From Rhizobium sp. Pop5 (lineage in GTDB: Bacteria > Pseudomonadota > Alphaproteobacteria > Rhizobiales > Rhizobiaceae), in contig NZ_CP099398.1 of the NCBI RefSeq assembly GCF_024721175.1, positions 310,001 through 374,000 of the forward strand: a stretch of DNA of 64,000 bases, in the 5' to 3' direction. A program made the position numbers and the translations under genes. Shown piece by piece: positions 10,617-19,736 of the stretch. Every line of letters starts with the position of its first letter. Position 1 is the stretch's first letter. Under the pieces are notes generated by a model. It ran no database searches, was not told the origin of the DNA, and saw only the letters and a program-made list of their open reading frames with translations.

Positions 10617-12068
10617 ATGAAGTCCTTTACAAGCCTTCATCAGCGTCAGCAGCAATCGCTGGTTATTACGCCCCAGCTCATCGCGTCTATTCGCTTGCTG
10701 CAGCTGGCGCACACCGAACTGAATCAGTTCGTGGAACAGGAAATCGAGAAGAACCCATTTCTCGACCTGGCGTCGAATGACGGCGGGGCTTCTGGCGTAT
10801 CGCCAACTGCGGCGGATGATCCAAATGTCAGCGCACGCGAAGACCACGTTGATGGACCGGCCAGGACGGACATGCCTGAGCTGTCTAGTCCCTGGAAATC
10901 AATCCGTGACACAGGCAACCTTTCGCCGGGGGAAAGGCCTTCCCTGGATGAGTTCGCCGCCTCAACTGAGACATTGCACGAACATGTCGCCCATCAGATC
11001 GCCCTCACTGCCTTCACACCCCAGGAGCGGCTGATTGCTGGCGCGCTTGCCGACCATCTGGATGACACTGGGTATCTGCAAGTGAACCTTCTGGAGCTAG
11101 CAGAGAGGCTAAATAGCCCTGAGGCTGGAGTGAAGCGGGTTCTTGAGGCTTTGCAGCTATTTGACCCGCCGGGCATATTTGCGCGAAGTCTGGGCGAATG
11201 CCTCGAGATTCAGTTGCGCCAACGAGACCGGTTCGACCCGGCCATGGCAGCTCTGGTCGCAAATCTCGAGTTGCTTGCGCGACGCGATTTTCGAGCACTG
11301 AAGCGACGTTGCCGGGTCGATGAAGACGACCTTCTCGATATGTTGAACGAAATTCGTGCACTTGACCCAAAGCCTGGAAACCAGTTCCAGTCCGCAAGGT
11401 CGGAATCCATCATACCCGACGTCTTCGTCCTACCCTCGCCGGGAGGCGGATGGCACGTCGAGCTTAATCGGGAGATTTTGCCCAAGGTACTGATCAACCA
11501 AACCTATTTTGCGCAAGTTACTCGCCTAACCGCCCAAAGCTCGAAAGATCAGTCATTCCTCAACGAATGCTTCCAGAGCGCGAGCTGGTTGGTTCGGAGT
11601 CTCGATCAGCGCGCCACGACGATCCTTAAGGTGGCGACCGAAATCGTGCGCCACCAGGATGTCTTTTTGGAAGATGGCATTGCTCATCTTCGCCCTCTCA
11701 ATCTTAAGACCATCGCTGACGCGATCGACATGCACGAGTCCACTGTAAGTCGGGTAACGTCGAACAAATACATTCTCACGCCCCGCGGCGTGTTCGAGCT
11801 CAAGTATTTTTTCACCGTCGCGATCCCGTCCTCACAAGGCGGTGACGCGCACTCGGCCGAAGCTGTGCGCCATCAGATAAGGGCACTTATTGCCGCAGAG
11901 ACGCTCCATGATGTGCTGTCCGACGATGGCATCGTTGCCAAGCTCAAGGAAACAGGCGTCGACATTGCTCGCCGCACAGTCGCCAAATATCGCGAGGCGA
12001 TGAACATCCCCTCGTCCGCGCAACGCCGGCGGGAGAAACGGTTTGTACTGGCGGCCGCGGAGGGATAA
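10617..12068 (+). CDS. rpoN2: RpoN2, sigma-54 factor
   Basis: A 483-residue sigma-54. The N-terminal region I is glutamine/leucine-rich (HQRQQQSLVITPQLIASIRLLQLAHTEL in two pieces), followed by an acidic region II, core-binding region III, a helix-turn-helix (ADAIDMHESTVSRVTSNKY) and the RpoN box ARRTVAKYRE, which reads the -24 element. The start MKSFTSL at 10617 is preceded by AGGAG; an in-frame ATG at 10545, four bases after prxS, is possible. It is co-directional with prxS and probably provides the sigma-54 used in the nodule by the -24/-12 promoters listed here. Confidence 0.95.
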   Translation: MKSFTSLHQRQQQSLVITPQLIASIRLLQLAHTELNQFVEQEIEKNPFLDLASNDGGASGVSPTAADDPNVSAREDHVDGPARTDMPELSSPWKSIRDTGNLSPGERPSLDEFAASTETLHEHVAHQIALTAFTPQERLIAGALADHLDDTGYLQVNLLELAERLNSPEAGVKRVLEALQLFDPPGIFARSLGECLEIQLRQRDRFDPAMAALVANLELLARRDFRALKRRCRVDEDDLLDMLNEIRALDPKPGNQFQSARSESIIPDVFVLPSPGGGWHVELNREILPKVLINQTYFAQVTRLTAQSSKDQSFLNECFQSASWLVRSLDQRATTILKVATEIVRHQDVFLEDGIAHLRPLNLKTIADAIDMHESTVSRVTSNKYILTPRGVFELKYFFTVAIPSSQGGDAHSAEAVRHQIRALIAAETLHDVLSDDGIVAKLKETGVDIARRTVAKYREAMNIPSSAQRRREKRFVLAAAEG

Positions 12069-12315
12069 GTCCTTTGTACCGTAGGTGATGCCCTTTTCCC
12101 AAAAACCGCGGAACTGAGGCACATGTGACATTGTGCCTAGTCCTCTCCATGGAGGATCGACTTCATATGGGCTGGCGACCGCAGCCTCGTCACGGGAGCT
12201 TCAAAAGTTGTTCCGGCCGCTTAAGCTAACGTTCTAGAAAAGATTAGATGTCTGTTCCATAGCCCAAGCGCTTAGGGGCTAAGCGGTTAATCACGAAACT
12301 CGTGCAGAATTTTTA
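12069..12315. other. Intergenic, nothing recognised
   Basis: The spacer after rpoN2 holds no clear gene. Beyond it, 12316-12596 holds the iscN control region (NifA site and promoter). Confidence 0.4.
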
Positions 12316-12331
12316 TGTCGCGCAAGCGACA
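12316..12331. promoter_or_regulatory. NifA upstream activator site for iscN
   Basis: Perfect TGT-N10-ACA (TGTCGCGCAAGCGACA), itself largely palindromic, about 207 bases upstream of the -24 element; somewhat far but workable with DNA bending. Confidence 0.6.
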
Positions 12332-12537
12332 AATCTAGAAGCAGTTGTCGCCTCCCATTCATTTTCGCCGAACCGCTGGGATTTCGGTGCGGCGGCAACG
12401 AGAGCCTCAACCGAAAATGATAGACGGAGATACGCGGGCAGACGTTCTGGAGTTGGCGCGCTTTCGAGATCTCCGATGTTCGACGACGCAGGAATACAAC
12501 ACGCGGGCTGATCGAACTCTTGGCCTTCCTTACCGCT

Positions 12538-12553
12538 TGGCACGACGCATGCA
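12538..12553 (+). promoter_or_regulatory. Sigma-54 promoter of the iscN-nifUSW operon
   Basis: TGGCACGACGCATGCA: perfect -24 half and GC at -12, 44 bases before the iscN ATG. Confidence 0.8.
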
Positions 12554-12596
12554 CGGTAATCCGAAAATGCGCCATCGAACAAAAAGGAATCATCCC

Positions 12597-12914
12597 ATGA
12601 TCAAGCTCACAGAGAATGCCGCCGCCATCATGAACGTAACGCTTTCCCGAGCCGAGCAGGCGGAAGGCTTTCGCATCGCGGTCGAGGCAGGTGGATGCGC
12701 CGGCTACAAATACCTGGTGGGGCTAGAAAGCGTCCAGGGCGAGGGCGACGCGGTGATCGAAACAAATGGGGTCAAGGTGTTCGTTGACGCAGACTCCCAA
12801 GCACACATCAACGGCATGACGATCGACTTCGTGACGGGACCAGAAACCTCCGGTTTTGTCTTCGACAATCCCAATGCGCACCAGAACTGCACTTGCGGCA
12901 AATCCTTCGGCTGA
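12597..12914 (+). CDS. iscN: IscN (IscA/HesB-family Fe-S assembly protein)
   Basis: A 105-residue A-type iron-sulfur carrier. The three conserved cysteines are visible: AGGCAGYKY and the C-terminal QNCTCGKSFG. The start MIKLTENAAAIM at 12597 follows AAAAAGGAAT. It leads an operon with nifU, nifS and nifW, as described for R. etli iscN, and should deliver clusters to nitrogenase proteins under NifA control. Confidence 0.92.
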   Translation: MIKLTENAAAIMNVTLSRAEQAEGFRIAVEAGGCAGYKYLVGLESVQGEGDAVIETNGVKVFVDADSQAHINGMTIDFVTGPETSGFVFDNPNAHQNCTCGKSFG

Positions 12915-12936
12915 TCACCGAGAAAGCGAGAGAGCC

Positions 12937-13883
12937 ATGCGGAATTATTGCGAAAAGGTCATGGTTTCCTTTTTCAATCCGAAGAACGACGGCGTGCAGG
13001 AAAATCCCCTCAGCGAGACCGCGGCAGTTTCCTACGGTAGAGGGCCTGAATTGATAATTGGAGTCGATCCAACGGTGGGAGCGTTTCTGGTGACGCCGTC
13101 GTCCTTGCGTTCCAACCCAGCGACCGCCTTCTCGCCAGCGCTGGCCGAACTCATAACCCTAAAGCCCGCCGAAGCGCCTCAAACCGTCCGTCAGGAGACA
13201 GCAGGCTTTTTAAGCGGTTTGCTGCCGGAGAAAAAGGTCTGCTCATCAACGGATTATCCTGAGGCAGCAAAATTTTTTGGCGGGCATCCGGGCCAGGATT
13301 CCAAAGGAGACGCTCCCTCTGCAAGCAGTTCCGCGCCGAGGAAAGGTGAGCGAAGACGCGTGCGTGTCAAGAGGCTTGATTTCATGACCAAGTCGCTCAC
13401 TTCGCTAGATCTGGCAGTAGACGGACGACACTCGTTCAAGCCGTCGAAGACGTGTCAGCGGTTTATACAGTACTGGTCGTCGAAAGCCTCGCTCCGGCAG
13501 AGGAGGACGATCAGACCGTCACAACAGAAATCTGAGGCCTGGAGAAATTGGCAGGGTCGAAATCGATGTTGTAGCCGGCAATCGCGTAGGACAGGGTCTA
13601 AAAATCGCCGCAGCCTGCAACAGTTCAGTTCTCAGCGACAAGCTAAGCTGGCGACCCATCTAGTTAAGCAGCCGCGGCGAATCCAACCGTTGGAAAAGGC
13701 GCGAGCGCACAACGTTCTTCCCTTCCTACTGATGGCGGCGATGCGACGTTATCGATGCCAACAAGATCGCGTGACGCGCCATCGCACGACTCCACCCCGC
13801 GCTGCTTGCCCGAGGTTAGCAAACAACAGCATGTGCAAGACGCCGCAGCATTGTCACCGCTTCCCCTCAGTCGAGATCCACCC
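12937..13883 (+). pseudogene. nifU: Decayed NifU scaffold gene
   Basis: The start MRNYCEKVMVSFFNPKNDGV is unmistakably NifU/IscU-like, and the next hundred residues can still be aligned by eye, including SGLLPEKKVCSS near the usual PPEKxHCS. The first two of the three scaffold cysteines are gone: VSYGRGP stands where SLSCGDA belongs and SLRSNPA where FGCGSA belongs. Beyond about 13330 the homologous frame is lost; scraps such as ESLAPAEE, GLEKLAGSK and LPTDGGDA, resembling the C-terminal Nfu domain, appear in other frames with stops. The 343-codon open frame here is therefore not a working NifU. Cluster assembly would rely on IscN and a chromosomal system. It sits directly before nifS. Confidence 0.75.
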
Positions 13884-15080
13884 ATGAGAGCGATCTATCT
13901 CGACAATAATGCAACGACCAGAGTCGATCCTGAAGTGGTTGAAGCCATGCTGCCGTTCTTTGCGGATCAGTTTGGAAACCCTTCGTCGACGCACGCTTTT
14001 GGCTCCTCCATCCGCGAGGCGGTGAGGAAGGCGCGCCGGCAATTGCAAGCGCTGATCGGCGCCGAGTTCGATCATGAGATCGTGTTCACCTCGGGGGGGA
14101 CGGAAAGCGACAATGCGGCGATCCTTTCGGCGCTGGAGGTGATGCCTGAGCGCACAGAGATCGTGACTTCCGCAGTCGAGCATTCAGCGGTGCTGACACT
14201 CTGCGGCCATCTGGAGAAGACGCGCGGCATTAAGGTACACAGGATCCCAGTGGATCGACATGGACGTCTCGATCTTGACGCCTATGAGACCGCCCTCACT
14301 CATCGTGTAGCGATTGCTTCGATCATGTGGGCGAACAACGAGACGGGAACCATTTTCCCGGTCGCTAAGCTTGCCGAGATGGCCAAGAGAATCGGTGCAC
14401 TTTTCCACACCGACGCGGTCCAGGCGGTCGGCAAGGTTCCAATGGACCTCCAACCTACTGCAATCGACATGCTTTCGTTGTCCGGACACAAATTCCATGG
14501 ACCAAAAGGCATTGGTGCACTCTATCTCAGGCGGGGCTTATCTTTCTCCTCACTGATCAAGGGAGGTCATCAGGAGCGCGACCGACGCGCAGGGACAGAA
14601 AATACGGCCGGGATTGTCGGTTTAGGCAAGGCTGCCGAACTCGCCCTGAAATCAATAGACGACGAGAGCACCCGATTAAAGTCGCTCCGAGATCGATTGG
14701 AGAACGGCATTGTCCAGCGTGTTCCAGGCGCCTTCGTAACCGGCGATAGGCTTAAGAGGTTGCCGAACACGGCGAACATCGCCTTTCAACGTGTCGAAGG
14801 AGACAGTATGCTCCTTCTTCTCAACCGCTATGGCATCGCCTGCTCTTCCGGCTCTGCTTGCTCCTCCGGTTCGCTGGAGCCGAGCCATGTCTTGAGGGCA
14901 ATGGATATCCCTCATGCTATGGCGCACGGAACAATCCGCTTCTCGTTCTCGCGCGATAACTGTGACGAGGATGTCGACCGGGTGCTCGAAGTTTTACCGG
15001 GCATCGTTGAAAGGCTCCGGAGCCAATGCCGTTCCGGCCACGTGGCCGACACGAGCAGCCGGGTTCGTTCAGGGGAGTAG
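13884..15080 (+). CDS. nifS: NifS, cysteine desulfurase
   Basis: PLP enzyme of 398 residues that takes sulfur from cysteine for Fe-S cluster assembly. Visible features are YLDNNATTRVDPEVVEAM at the N-terminus, SGGTESDNAA, the catalytic His in SAVEHSAV, the PLP lysine in SLSGHKFHGPKGIGAL, and the persulfide cysteine loop IACSSGSACSSGS. The start MRAIYLDNNA is at 13884; an in-frame extension upstream reads as nifU debris. It lies between the decayed nifU and a possible nifV relic in the iscN operon. Confidence 0.96.
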   Translation: MRAIYLDNNATTRVDPEVVEAMLPFFADQFGNPSSTHAFGSSIREAVRKARRQLQALIGAEFDHEIVFTSGGTESDNAAILSALEVMPERTEIVTSAVEHSAVLTLCGHLEKTRGIKVHRIPVDRHGRLDLDAYETALTHRVAIASIMWANNETGTIFPVAKLAEMAKRIGALFHTDAVQAVGKVPMDLQPTAIDMLSLSGHKFHGPKGIGALYLRRGLSFSSLIKGGHQERDRRAGTENTAGIVGLGKAAELALKSIDDESTRLKSLRDRLENGIVQRVPGAFVTGDRLKRLPNTANIAFQRVEGDSMLLLLNRYGIACSSGSACSSGSLEPSHVLRAMDIPHAMAHGTIRFSFSRDNCDEDVDRVLEVLPGIVERLRSQCRSGHVADTSSRVRSGE

Positions 15081-15094
15081 GAGCAGGCACGCTC

Positions 15095-15153
15095 ATGAAA
15101 CGGCAATTCCTTTTCACCGATACGACCTGCATGACGGCACCGGCATCGTATGA
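15095..15153 (+). pseudogene. nifV: Possible relic of nifV (homocitrate synthase), first codons only
   Basis: Immediately after nifS an ATG opens MKRQFLFTDTT, and a shift of frame continues LHDGTG, together resembling the NifV/LeuA beginning MKR-F-DTTLRDG. The rest of the 270 bases before nifW is not recognisable. Most rhizobia lack nifV and take homocitrate from the plant, so a relic here would fit gene loss. The match is short and the call tentative. Confidence 0.4.
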
Positions 15154-15419
15154 ACGATCAGGTAAAAGCCGGGGCTCTCAGTCACATAGATCGCCGGTTC
15201 ACCGCCCATGCGTGTTCGTGGAGGGGGCCCAGCGCCATATCATCTTAATCAATCTCTCGACACCATCGGTGGATCGCATCCGACCACCAGCCTATGCCGA
15301 CTCCAGTTGCAACGCGACTGCCTTGCGCCTAGCCGCGTCGAACCACGCATTCCGTACGTTGCAGCTTAAGCTACGGGAGAACGATCTCGCGATCACCGCT
15401 CACGACCAGGGGGAATCTT

Positions 15420-15803
15420 ATGTGCCGTTGCTCCGCTGACAGCAGTCCCGTCGATGTCAAAGACATCCTCAATCGGCTGAAATCTCTCTCGGCTGCGGAG
15501 GAGTTCTTCGCAGCCCTAGGGGTCCCCTATGACCCTAAGGTTCTCGATGTCTCACGACTCCATATCATGAAGCGTATGGGCCAATACCTCGCGGCAGAGG
15601 ACTTCTCCCATCTCCCAGACCGGGTAATCGCTGCTCGTGCCCGTGCCATACTGGAAAGGGCCTACTGTGATTTCGCGACCTCCGCGCCGCTCTCGCACCG
15701 GGTCTTCAAGGTGCTCAAGGACCACAATCCGAACAGACCTGTCACACCCGGCCGCACCGTTGTCCCGTTAGACTCTTTCCTGAAGCCGTTCGAAAAGAAG
15801 TGA
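15420..15803 (+). CDS. nifW: NifW, nitrogenase stabilising/protective protein
   Basis: A 127-residue NifW: the family core ILNRLKSLSAAEEFFAALGVPYDP is followed by VSRLHIMKRMGQYL and the conserved ARAILERAYCDFATSAPLSHRVFKV. It is thought to bind or protect the MoFe protein. It is the last gene of iscN-nifU-nifS-nifW; the ATG follows CAGGGGGAA. The next operon's NifA site begins 20 bases downstream. Confidence 0.94.
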   Translation: MCRCSADSSPVDVKDILNRLKSLSAAEEFFAALGVPYDPKVLDVSRLHIMKRMGQYLAAEDFSHLPDRVIAARARAILERAYCDFATSAPLSHRVFKVLKDHNPNRPVTPGRTVVPLDSFLKPFEKK

Positions 15804-15823
15804 GCACGGTTGCGACACGACAA

Positions 15824-15839
15824 TGTCGGGAAGCTTACA
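15824..15839. promoter_or_regulatory. NifA upstream activator site for fixABCX
   Basis: Perfect TGT-N10-ACA (TGTCGGGAAGCTTACA), 66 bases upstream of the -24 element. Confidence 0.75.
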
Positions 15840-15905
15840 ATTCAGTCATATGCTAGCAACGTCGGAATCGAAGCCATTTCAATGTGATAGAGAACGCCAA
15901 ACGGT

Positions 15906-15921
15906 TGGCACGAATGATGCA
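15906..15921 (+). promoter_or_regulatory. Sigma-54 promoter of fixABCX
   Basis: TGGCACGAATGATGCA, perfect -24 half and GC at -12, 59 bases before fixA. Confidence 0.85.
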
Positions 15922-15979
15922 CGCAAGCATGTGTACTGACAAGCCCGCCACCCATAGAGGGAGGGAGTAAGAAACCGCC

Positions 15980-16828
15980 ATGCACATAGTTATCTGTATC
16001 AAACAGGTACCGGACTCCGCACAAATACGAGTGCATCCGGTGACGAACACAATCATGCGTCAGGGAGTGCCAACCATCATCAACCCCTATGATCTGTTCG
16101 CCCTTGAAGAGGCGCTCCAGTTGCGCGACCGCCATGGCGGCGAGGTGACCGTGCTCACCATGGGGCCGCCCATGGCAGAGGACGCGTTGCGCAAGGCGCT
16201 CACCTACGGCGCCGACCGCGCCGTACTCTTGACCGACCGTCATTTTGCCGGCTCCGACACTCTGGCGACCTCGTTTGCTCTTTCGCGAGCCATCGCGAAG
16301 ATCGGAGAGGCCTTCGGTACGCCCGATATCGTCTTTACGGGCAAACAGACCATCGACGGCGATACCGCCCAGGTTGGGCCTGGCATCGCCAAGCGCCTCG
16401 ACCTCCTGCAGCTCACCTACGTTGCCAAAATCGTCTCTGTCGACATCAATGGGCGCGAGATTACGGTGGAGCGCCGCTCGGAAGGGGGCACGCAGACGCT
16501 GATGAGCAAGCTCCCTTGCCTAATTACAATGCTCGAAGGCACAAACGAAATCCGCCGCGGCTCGCTCGATGACGCGCTACGGGCCGCGCGCAGCCAGATC
16601 GTGAAGTGGAATGCGGCCGACGCTGGCATAGAGGACCTCACCAAGTGCGGCCTGCGTGGCTCGCCAACCGTCGTTAAGAGGGTCTTTGCCCCTCCTGAGC
16701 GGGCGGAAAAGGCGGAGCAGATCGACACCGCGGAAAAAACACCGCGCGATCTCGCGGAGGAGTTGATCGCTGGGATCTTTTTGCGCCAGCCGGCGCTCGA
16801 AAGCGAACTCGCCTTTGACGGCGAATGA
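15980..16828 (+). CDS. fixA: FixA, electron transfer flavoprotein beta-type subunit
   Basis: A 282-residue ETF-beta relative, starting MHIVICIKQVPDSAQIRVHP. The ETF-beta signature region is seen at GTPDIVFTGKQTIDGDTAQVGPGIA (split), followed by LDLLQLTYV. With FixB, FixC and FixX it forms the electron-bifurcating complex that oxidises NADH and sends low-potential electrons to nitrogenase via ferredoxin while reducing quinone. The start has GAGGGAG upstream. It is first of fixABCX; fixB follows after 15 bases. Confidence 0.97.
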   Translation: MHIVICIKQVPDSAQIRVHPVTNTIMRQGVPTIINPYDLFALEEALQLRDRHGGEVTVLTMGPPMAEDALRKALTYGADRAVLLTDRHFAGSDTLATSFALSRAIAKIGEAFGTPDIVFTGKQTIDGDTAQVGPGIAKRLDLLQLTYVAKIVSVDINGREITVERRSEGGTQTLMSKLPCLITMLEGTNEIRRGSLDDALRAARSQIVKWNAADAGIEDLTKCGLRGSPTVVKRVFAPPERAEKAEQIDTAEKTPRDLAEELIAGIFLRQPALESELAFDGE

Positions 16829-16843
16829 AGGCAAGGAGCGACG

Positions 16844-17953
16844 ATGTTGAGCACGAATCGAGAGAGCCCTCCTCCAGCCGCTGGCCGTGCCGCCATGAAG
16901 AAAGAGCTGCCCGATCAGTTTAAGGACCATCGGCACGTTTGGGTCTTCATGGAGCTGGAGCGCGATCAGGTGCATCCCGTCTCCTTCGAGCTGCTCGGCG
17001 AAGGCCGCAAGCTCGCCGACAAGCTGGGCGTCCAGCTTGCCGGCGTCGTTCTCGGACCACCGGGAGAGGCCACGTGGTTTGCCATCGCCGAGGCTTTTGC
17101 TTATGGCGCCGACCTGGCCTACCTCGTCGAGGCCCCACTGCTCGCCGACTACCGAAATGAGCCTTTCACCAAAGCATTGACGGATCTGGTTACTAACTAC
17201 AAACCGGAAATCCTTCTTTTAGGGGCAACGACGCTCGGGCGCGACCTTGCCGGTTCCGTGGCGACGACCTTGTTGACAGGGCTCACGGCGGATTGCACCG
17301 AACTTGATGTGGATGCGGACGGCTCGCTTGCGGCGACCCGGCCGACTTTCGGCGGCTCCTTGCTTTGCACGATCTACACGCTCAACTGCCGGCCGCAGAT
17401 GGCAACGGTCCGGCCGAGGGTCATGGCCATGCCTCCGCGCGGGAATAATAAGATCGGACGCGTCATTCAACACAAAGTGTCGATGATCGAGGAAGAGATC
17501 GTCACTAAGGTCCTCGGTTTCTTGTCCGATGGCCAGTCGGCGACGGCGAATCTCGCCTATGCGGACGTCGTGGTTGCTGGAGGCCTCGGTCTCGGCGCGG
17601 TGGAGAACGTGAAGCTTATGAAGAAACTCGCGCGGACGATCGGGGCCGATTATGGCTGTTCGCGCCCCCTCGTCCAAAAGGGCTGGATGCCTGCTGATCG
17701 GCAGATCGGCCAAACTGGCAAAACTATCCGGCCGAAGCTTTACATAGCAGCCGGCATTTCCGGCGCCATCCAGCATCGCGTTGGCGTCGAGGGAGCTGAT
17801 CTTATTTTAGCCATTAACACCGATCCTAACGCGCCGATTTTTGATTTCGCCCACCTCGGCGTCGTCACCGATGCGATCCGTTTACTGCCGTCATTAACGG
17901 AACTCTTCACCCATCGACTGTCGCCGCACAGTCGCGATAAGCTTGCAAACTGA
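16844..17953 (+). CDS. fixB: FixB, electron transfer flavoprotein alpha-type subunit
   Basis: A 369-residue ETF-alpha relative. An N-terminal ETF domain is followed by the C-terminal FAD domain with the signature [29 protein letters not shown] in pieces (SGAIQH). It partners FixA in holding the bifurcating and transfer FAD. The first ATG ([11 protein letters not shown]) has AAGGAG seven bases upstream; a later [12 protein letters not shown], aligns better with shorter homologs. It is followed nine bases later by fixC. Confidence 0.97.
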   Translation: MLSTNRESPPPAAGRAAMKKELPDQFKDHRHVWVFMELERDQVHPVSFELLGEGRKLADKLGVQLAGVVLGPPGEATWFAIAEAFAYGADLAYLVEAPLLADYRNEPFTKALTDLVTNYKPEILLLGATTLGRDLAGSVATTLLTGLTADCTELDVDADGSLAATRPTFGGSLLCTIYTLNCRPQMATVRPRVMAMPPRGNNKIGRVIQHKVSMIEEEIVTKVLGFLSDGQSATANLAYADVVVAGGLGLGAVENVKLMKKLARTIGADYGCSRPLVQKGWMPADRQIGQTGKTIRPKLYIAAGISGAIQHRVGVEGADLILAINTDPNAPIFDFAHLGVVTDAIRLLPSLTELFTHRLSPHSRDKLAN

Positions 17954-17962
17954 GGGCGCCCC

Positions 17963-19270
17963 ATGACTGAGGAAAACTTCGACGCCATAGTTATCGGGGC
18001 CGGCATGGCCGGAAACGCAGCTGCTTACACGATGTCGAACCGCGGCATGAAGGTGCTGCAGTTGGAGCGTGGCGAGTATCCGGGCTCCAAGAATGTGCAG
18101 GGCGCCATCATGTACGCGGACATGCTGGAGAAAATCCTGCCGGATTTCCGGGATGATGCGCCTCTGGAGCGGCACTTAGTCGAGCAGCGCTTCTGGATGA
18201 TGGACGACTCGTCCCACATCGGTATGCAATACCGGTCGGACGACTTCAACGAGTCGAGACACAATCGCTACACGGTCATTCGCGCCCAATTCGACAAATG
18301 GTTTTCACGCAAGGTGCGCGAGGCCGGAGCGACGCTTCTATGCGAGACGACCGTGACGGAACTCGTTCGTGATCCAAAGGGCAAGGTGATTGGCGTTCGC
18401 ACCGACCGCGCCGGCGACGTGATTCTTGCTGACGTGGTCGTTCTCGCAGAGGGCGTCAATGGGCTGCTCGGCACGCGTGCTGGATTGCGTGACACGCCAA
18501 AACCGGAAACTGTCGCGCTCGCCGTCAAGGAAATGCATTTCCTGGCCGAAGAGGTAATTGACCAGCGGTTCGGCCTCCAGGCCAATGAAGGCTGCGTCAT
18601 CGAGGCAGTTGGCACGATCTCTCGCAACATGGCCGGGCTTGCCTTCCTCTACACCAACAAAGAATCGATCTCGATCGGCATTGGCTGCCTTGTCTCCGAA
18701 TTCGCGGCAACAATGGAAAGTCCTTATGATCTGCTCGAAAAATTCAAAAGCCATCCGTCGGTAAAGCCGCTGATCGCAGGAGCGGAAGTCAAGGAATATG
18801 CGGCGCATCTCATTCCAGAAGGTGGTTACAAGGCAATTCCGCAGCTTTTTGGTGACGGCTGGGTCGTCGTCGGCGACGCGGCACAACTTAATAATGCGGT
18901 GCACCGCGAGGGGTCCAACCTCGCCATGACGTCGGGGCGCATCGCCGGCGAAGCAATCGTCCAGATCAAGAATCGCAAAAAGCCGATGGTCAAGGAGAAC
19001 CTCTCCCTTTACAAGTCGATGCTTGAAAAGTCGTTCGTTATCAAAGACTTGCGGAAATACAAGGACATGCCTGCCCTGCTGCACACCAATTCCCGCAATT
19101 TCTTCACGACTTATCCAAGGTTGCTGTCGCAGGCCGCACAGAACTTTGTGCGAGTCGATGGCACCCCGAAGATCGACAAGGAACGGGCGACCACGGGCAC
19201 CTTCATCAAGGCACGCTCCCGCTGGGGGCTGTTTGGTGACGCGGTTCGCTTGGCGCGCGCGTGGCGATAA
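17963..19270 (+). CDS. fixC: FixC, ETF:quinone oxidoreductase-type flavoprotein
   Basis: A 435-residue flavoprotein with the N-terminal FAD-binding GxGxxG ([13 protein letters not shown]) and the second FAD motif [21 protein letters not shown]. It is the ETF-QO-like subunit that hands electrons from FixAB to the quinone pool at the membrane. No signal peptide is seen. It continues the fixABCX run and is followed 12 bases on by fixX behind AAAGGAGAG. Confidence 0.97.
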   Translation: MTEENFDAIVIGAGMAGNAAAYTMSNRGMKVLQLERGEYPGSKNVQGAIMYADMLEKILPDFRDDAPLERHLVEQRFWMMDDSSHIGMQYRSDDFNESRHNRYTVIRAQFDKWFSRKVREAGATLLCETTVTELVRDPKGKVIGVRTDRAGDVILADVVVLAEGVNGLLGTRAGLRDTPKPETVALAVKEMHFLAEEVIDQRFGLQANEGCVIEAVGTISRNMAGLAFLYTNKESISIGIGCLVSEFAATMESPYDLLEKFKSHPSVKPLIAGAEVKEYAAHLIPEGGYKAIPQLFGDGWVVVGDAAQLNNAVHREGSNLAMTSGRIAGEAIVQIKNRKKPMVKENLSLYKSMLEKSFVIKDLRKYKDMPALLHTNSRNFFTTYPRLLSQAAQNFVRVDGTPKIDKERATTGTFIKARSRWGLFGDAVRLARAWR

Positions 19271-19282
19271 AGGAGAGATGAG

Positions 19283-19582
19283 ATGACGGTTGCAGTGACG
19301 AACATACGCGTAGAGGACAAGCTTTACCAAAATCGATACGTGGTCGATGCCGGACGCCCGCATATCAGGGTGCGTCCACACGATTGGCCAAGCGTAAATC
19401 TGTATGCCCTCACAAGTGTCTGTCCGGCCAAGTGCTACGAATTGAATGACCAGGGCCAAGTGGAGGTTATCGCCGACGGGTGCATGGAGTGCGGCACGTG
19501 CCGCGTACTCTGCGAGGCAAGTGGAGATATCGAGTGGAACTATCCGAGAGGCGGTTTCGGCGTTCTCTTCAAGTTCGGATAA
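19283..19582 (+). CDS. fixX: FixX, ferredoxin-like subunit
   Basis: A 99-residue ferredoxin-like protein, the 4Fe-4S partner of FixC. Cysteines are in [11 protein letters not shown] and [17 protein letters not shown], followed by the family ending [10 protein letters not shown]. It closes fixABCX. 154 bases then separate it from nifA, with no clear promoter motif. Confidence 0.96.
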
Positions 19583-19736
19583 AGGTTTGCAACTCCACGA
19601 TTCAGAACCAACTTGGGTTTGCAGACGGGCGCATCGGAAACTTGCAGAGGTGCGCGTTGCAGATTGGTATTAGAAATTACTATATATACATGCAAGCAAG
19701 GGTGATAAGAAACGTTAGACAACCCAAGGCCATATA

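Noticed and set aside
12069..12596. N-terminal extension of iscN from 12345
   Set aside because: The extension crosses the -24/-12 promoter, and homologs begin at MIKLTE with a good ribosome site.
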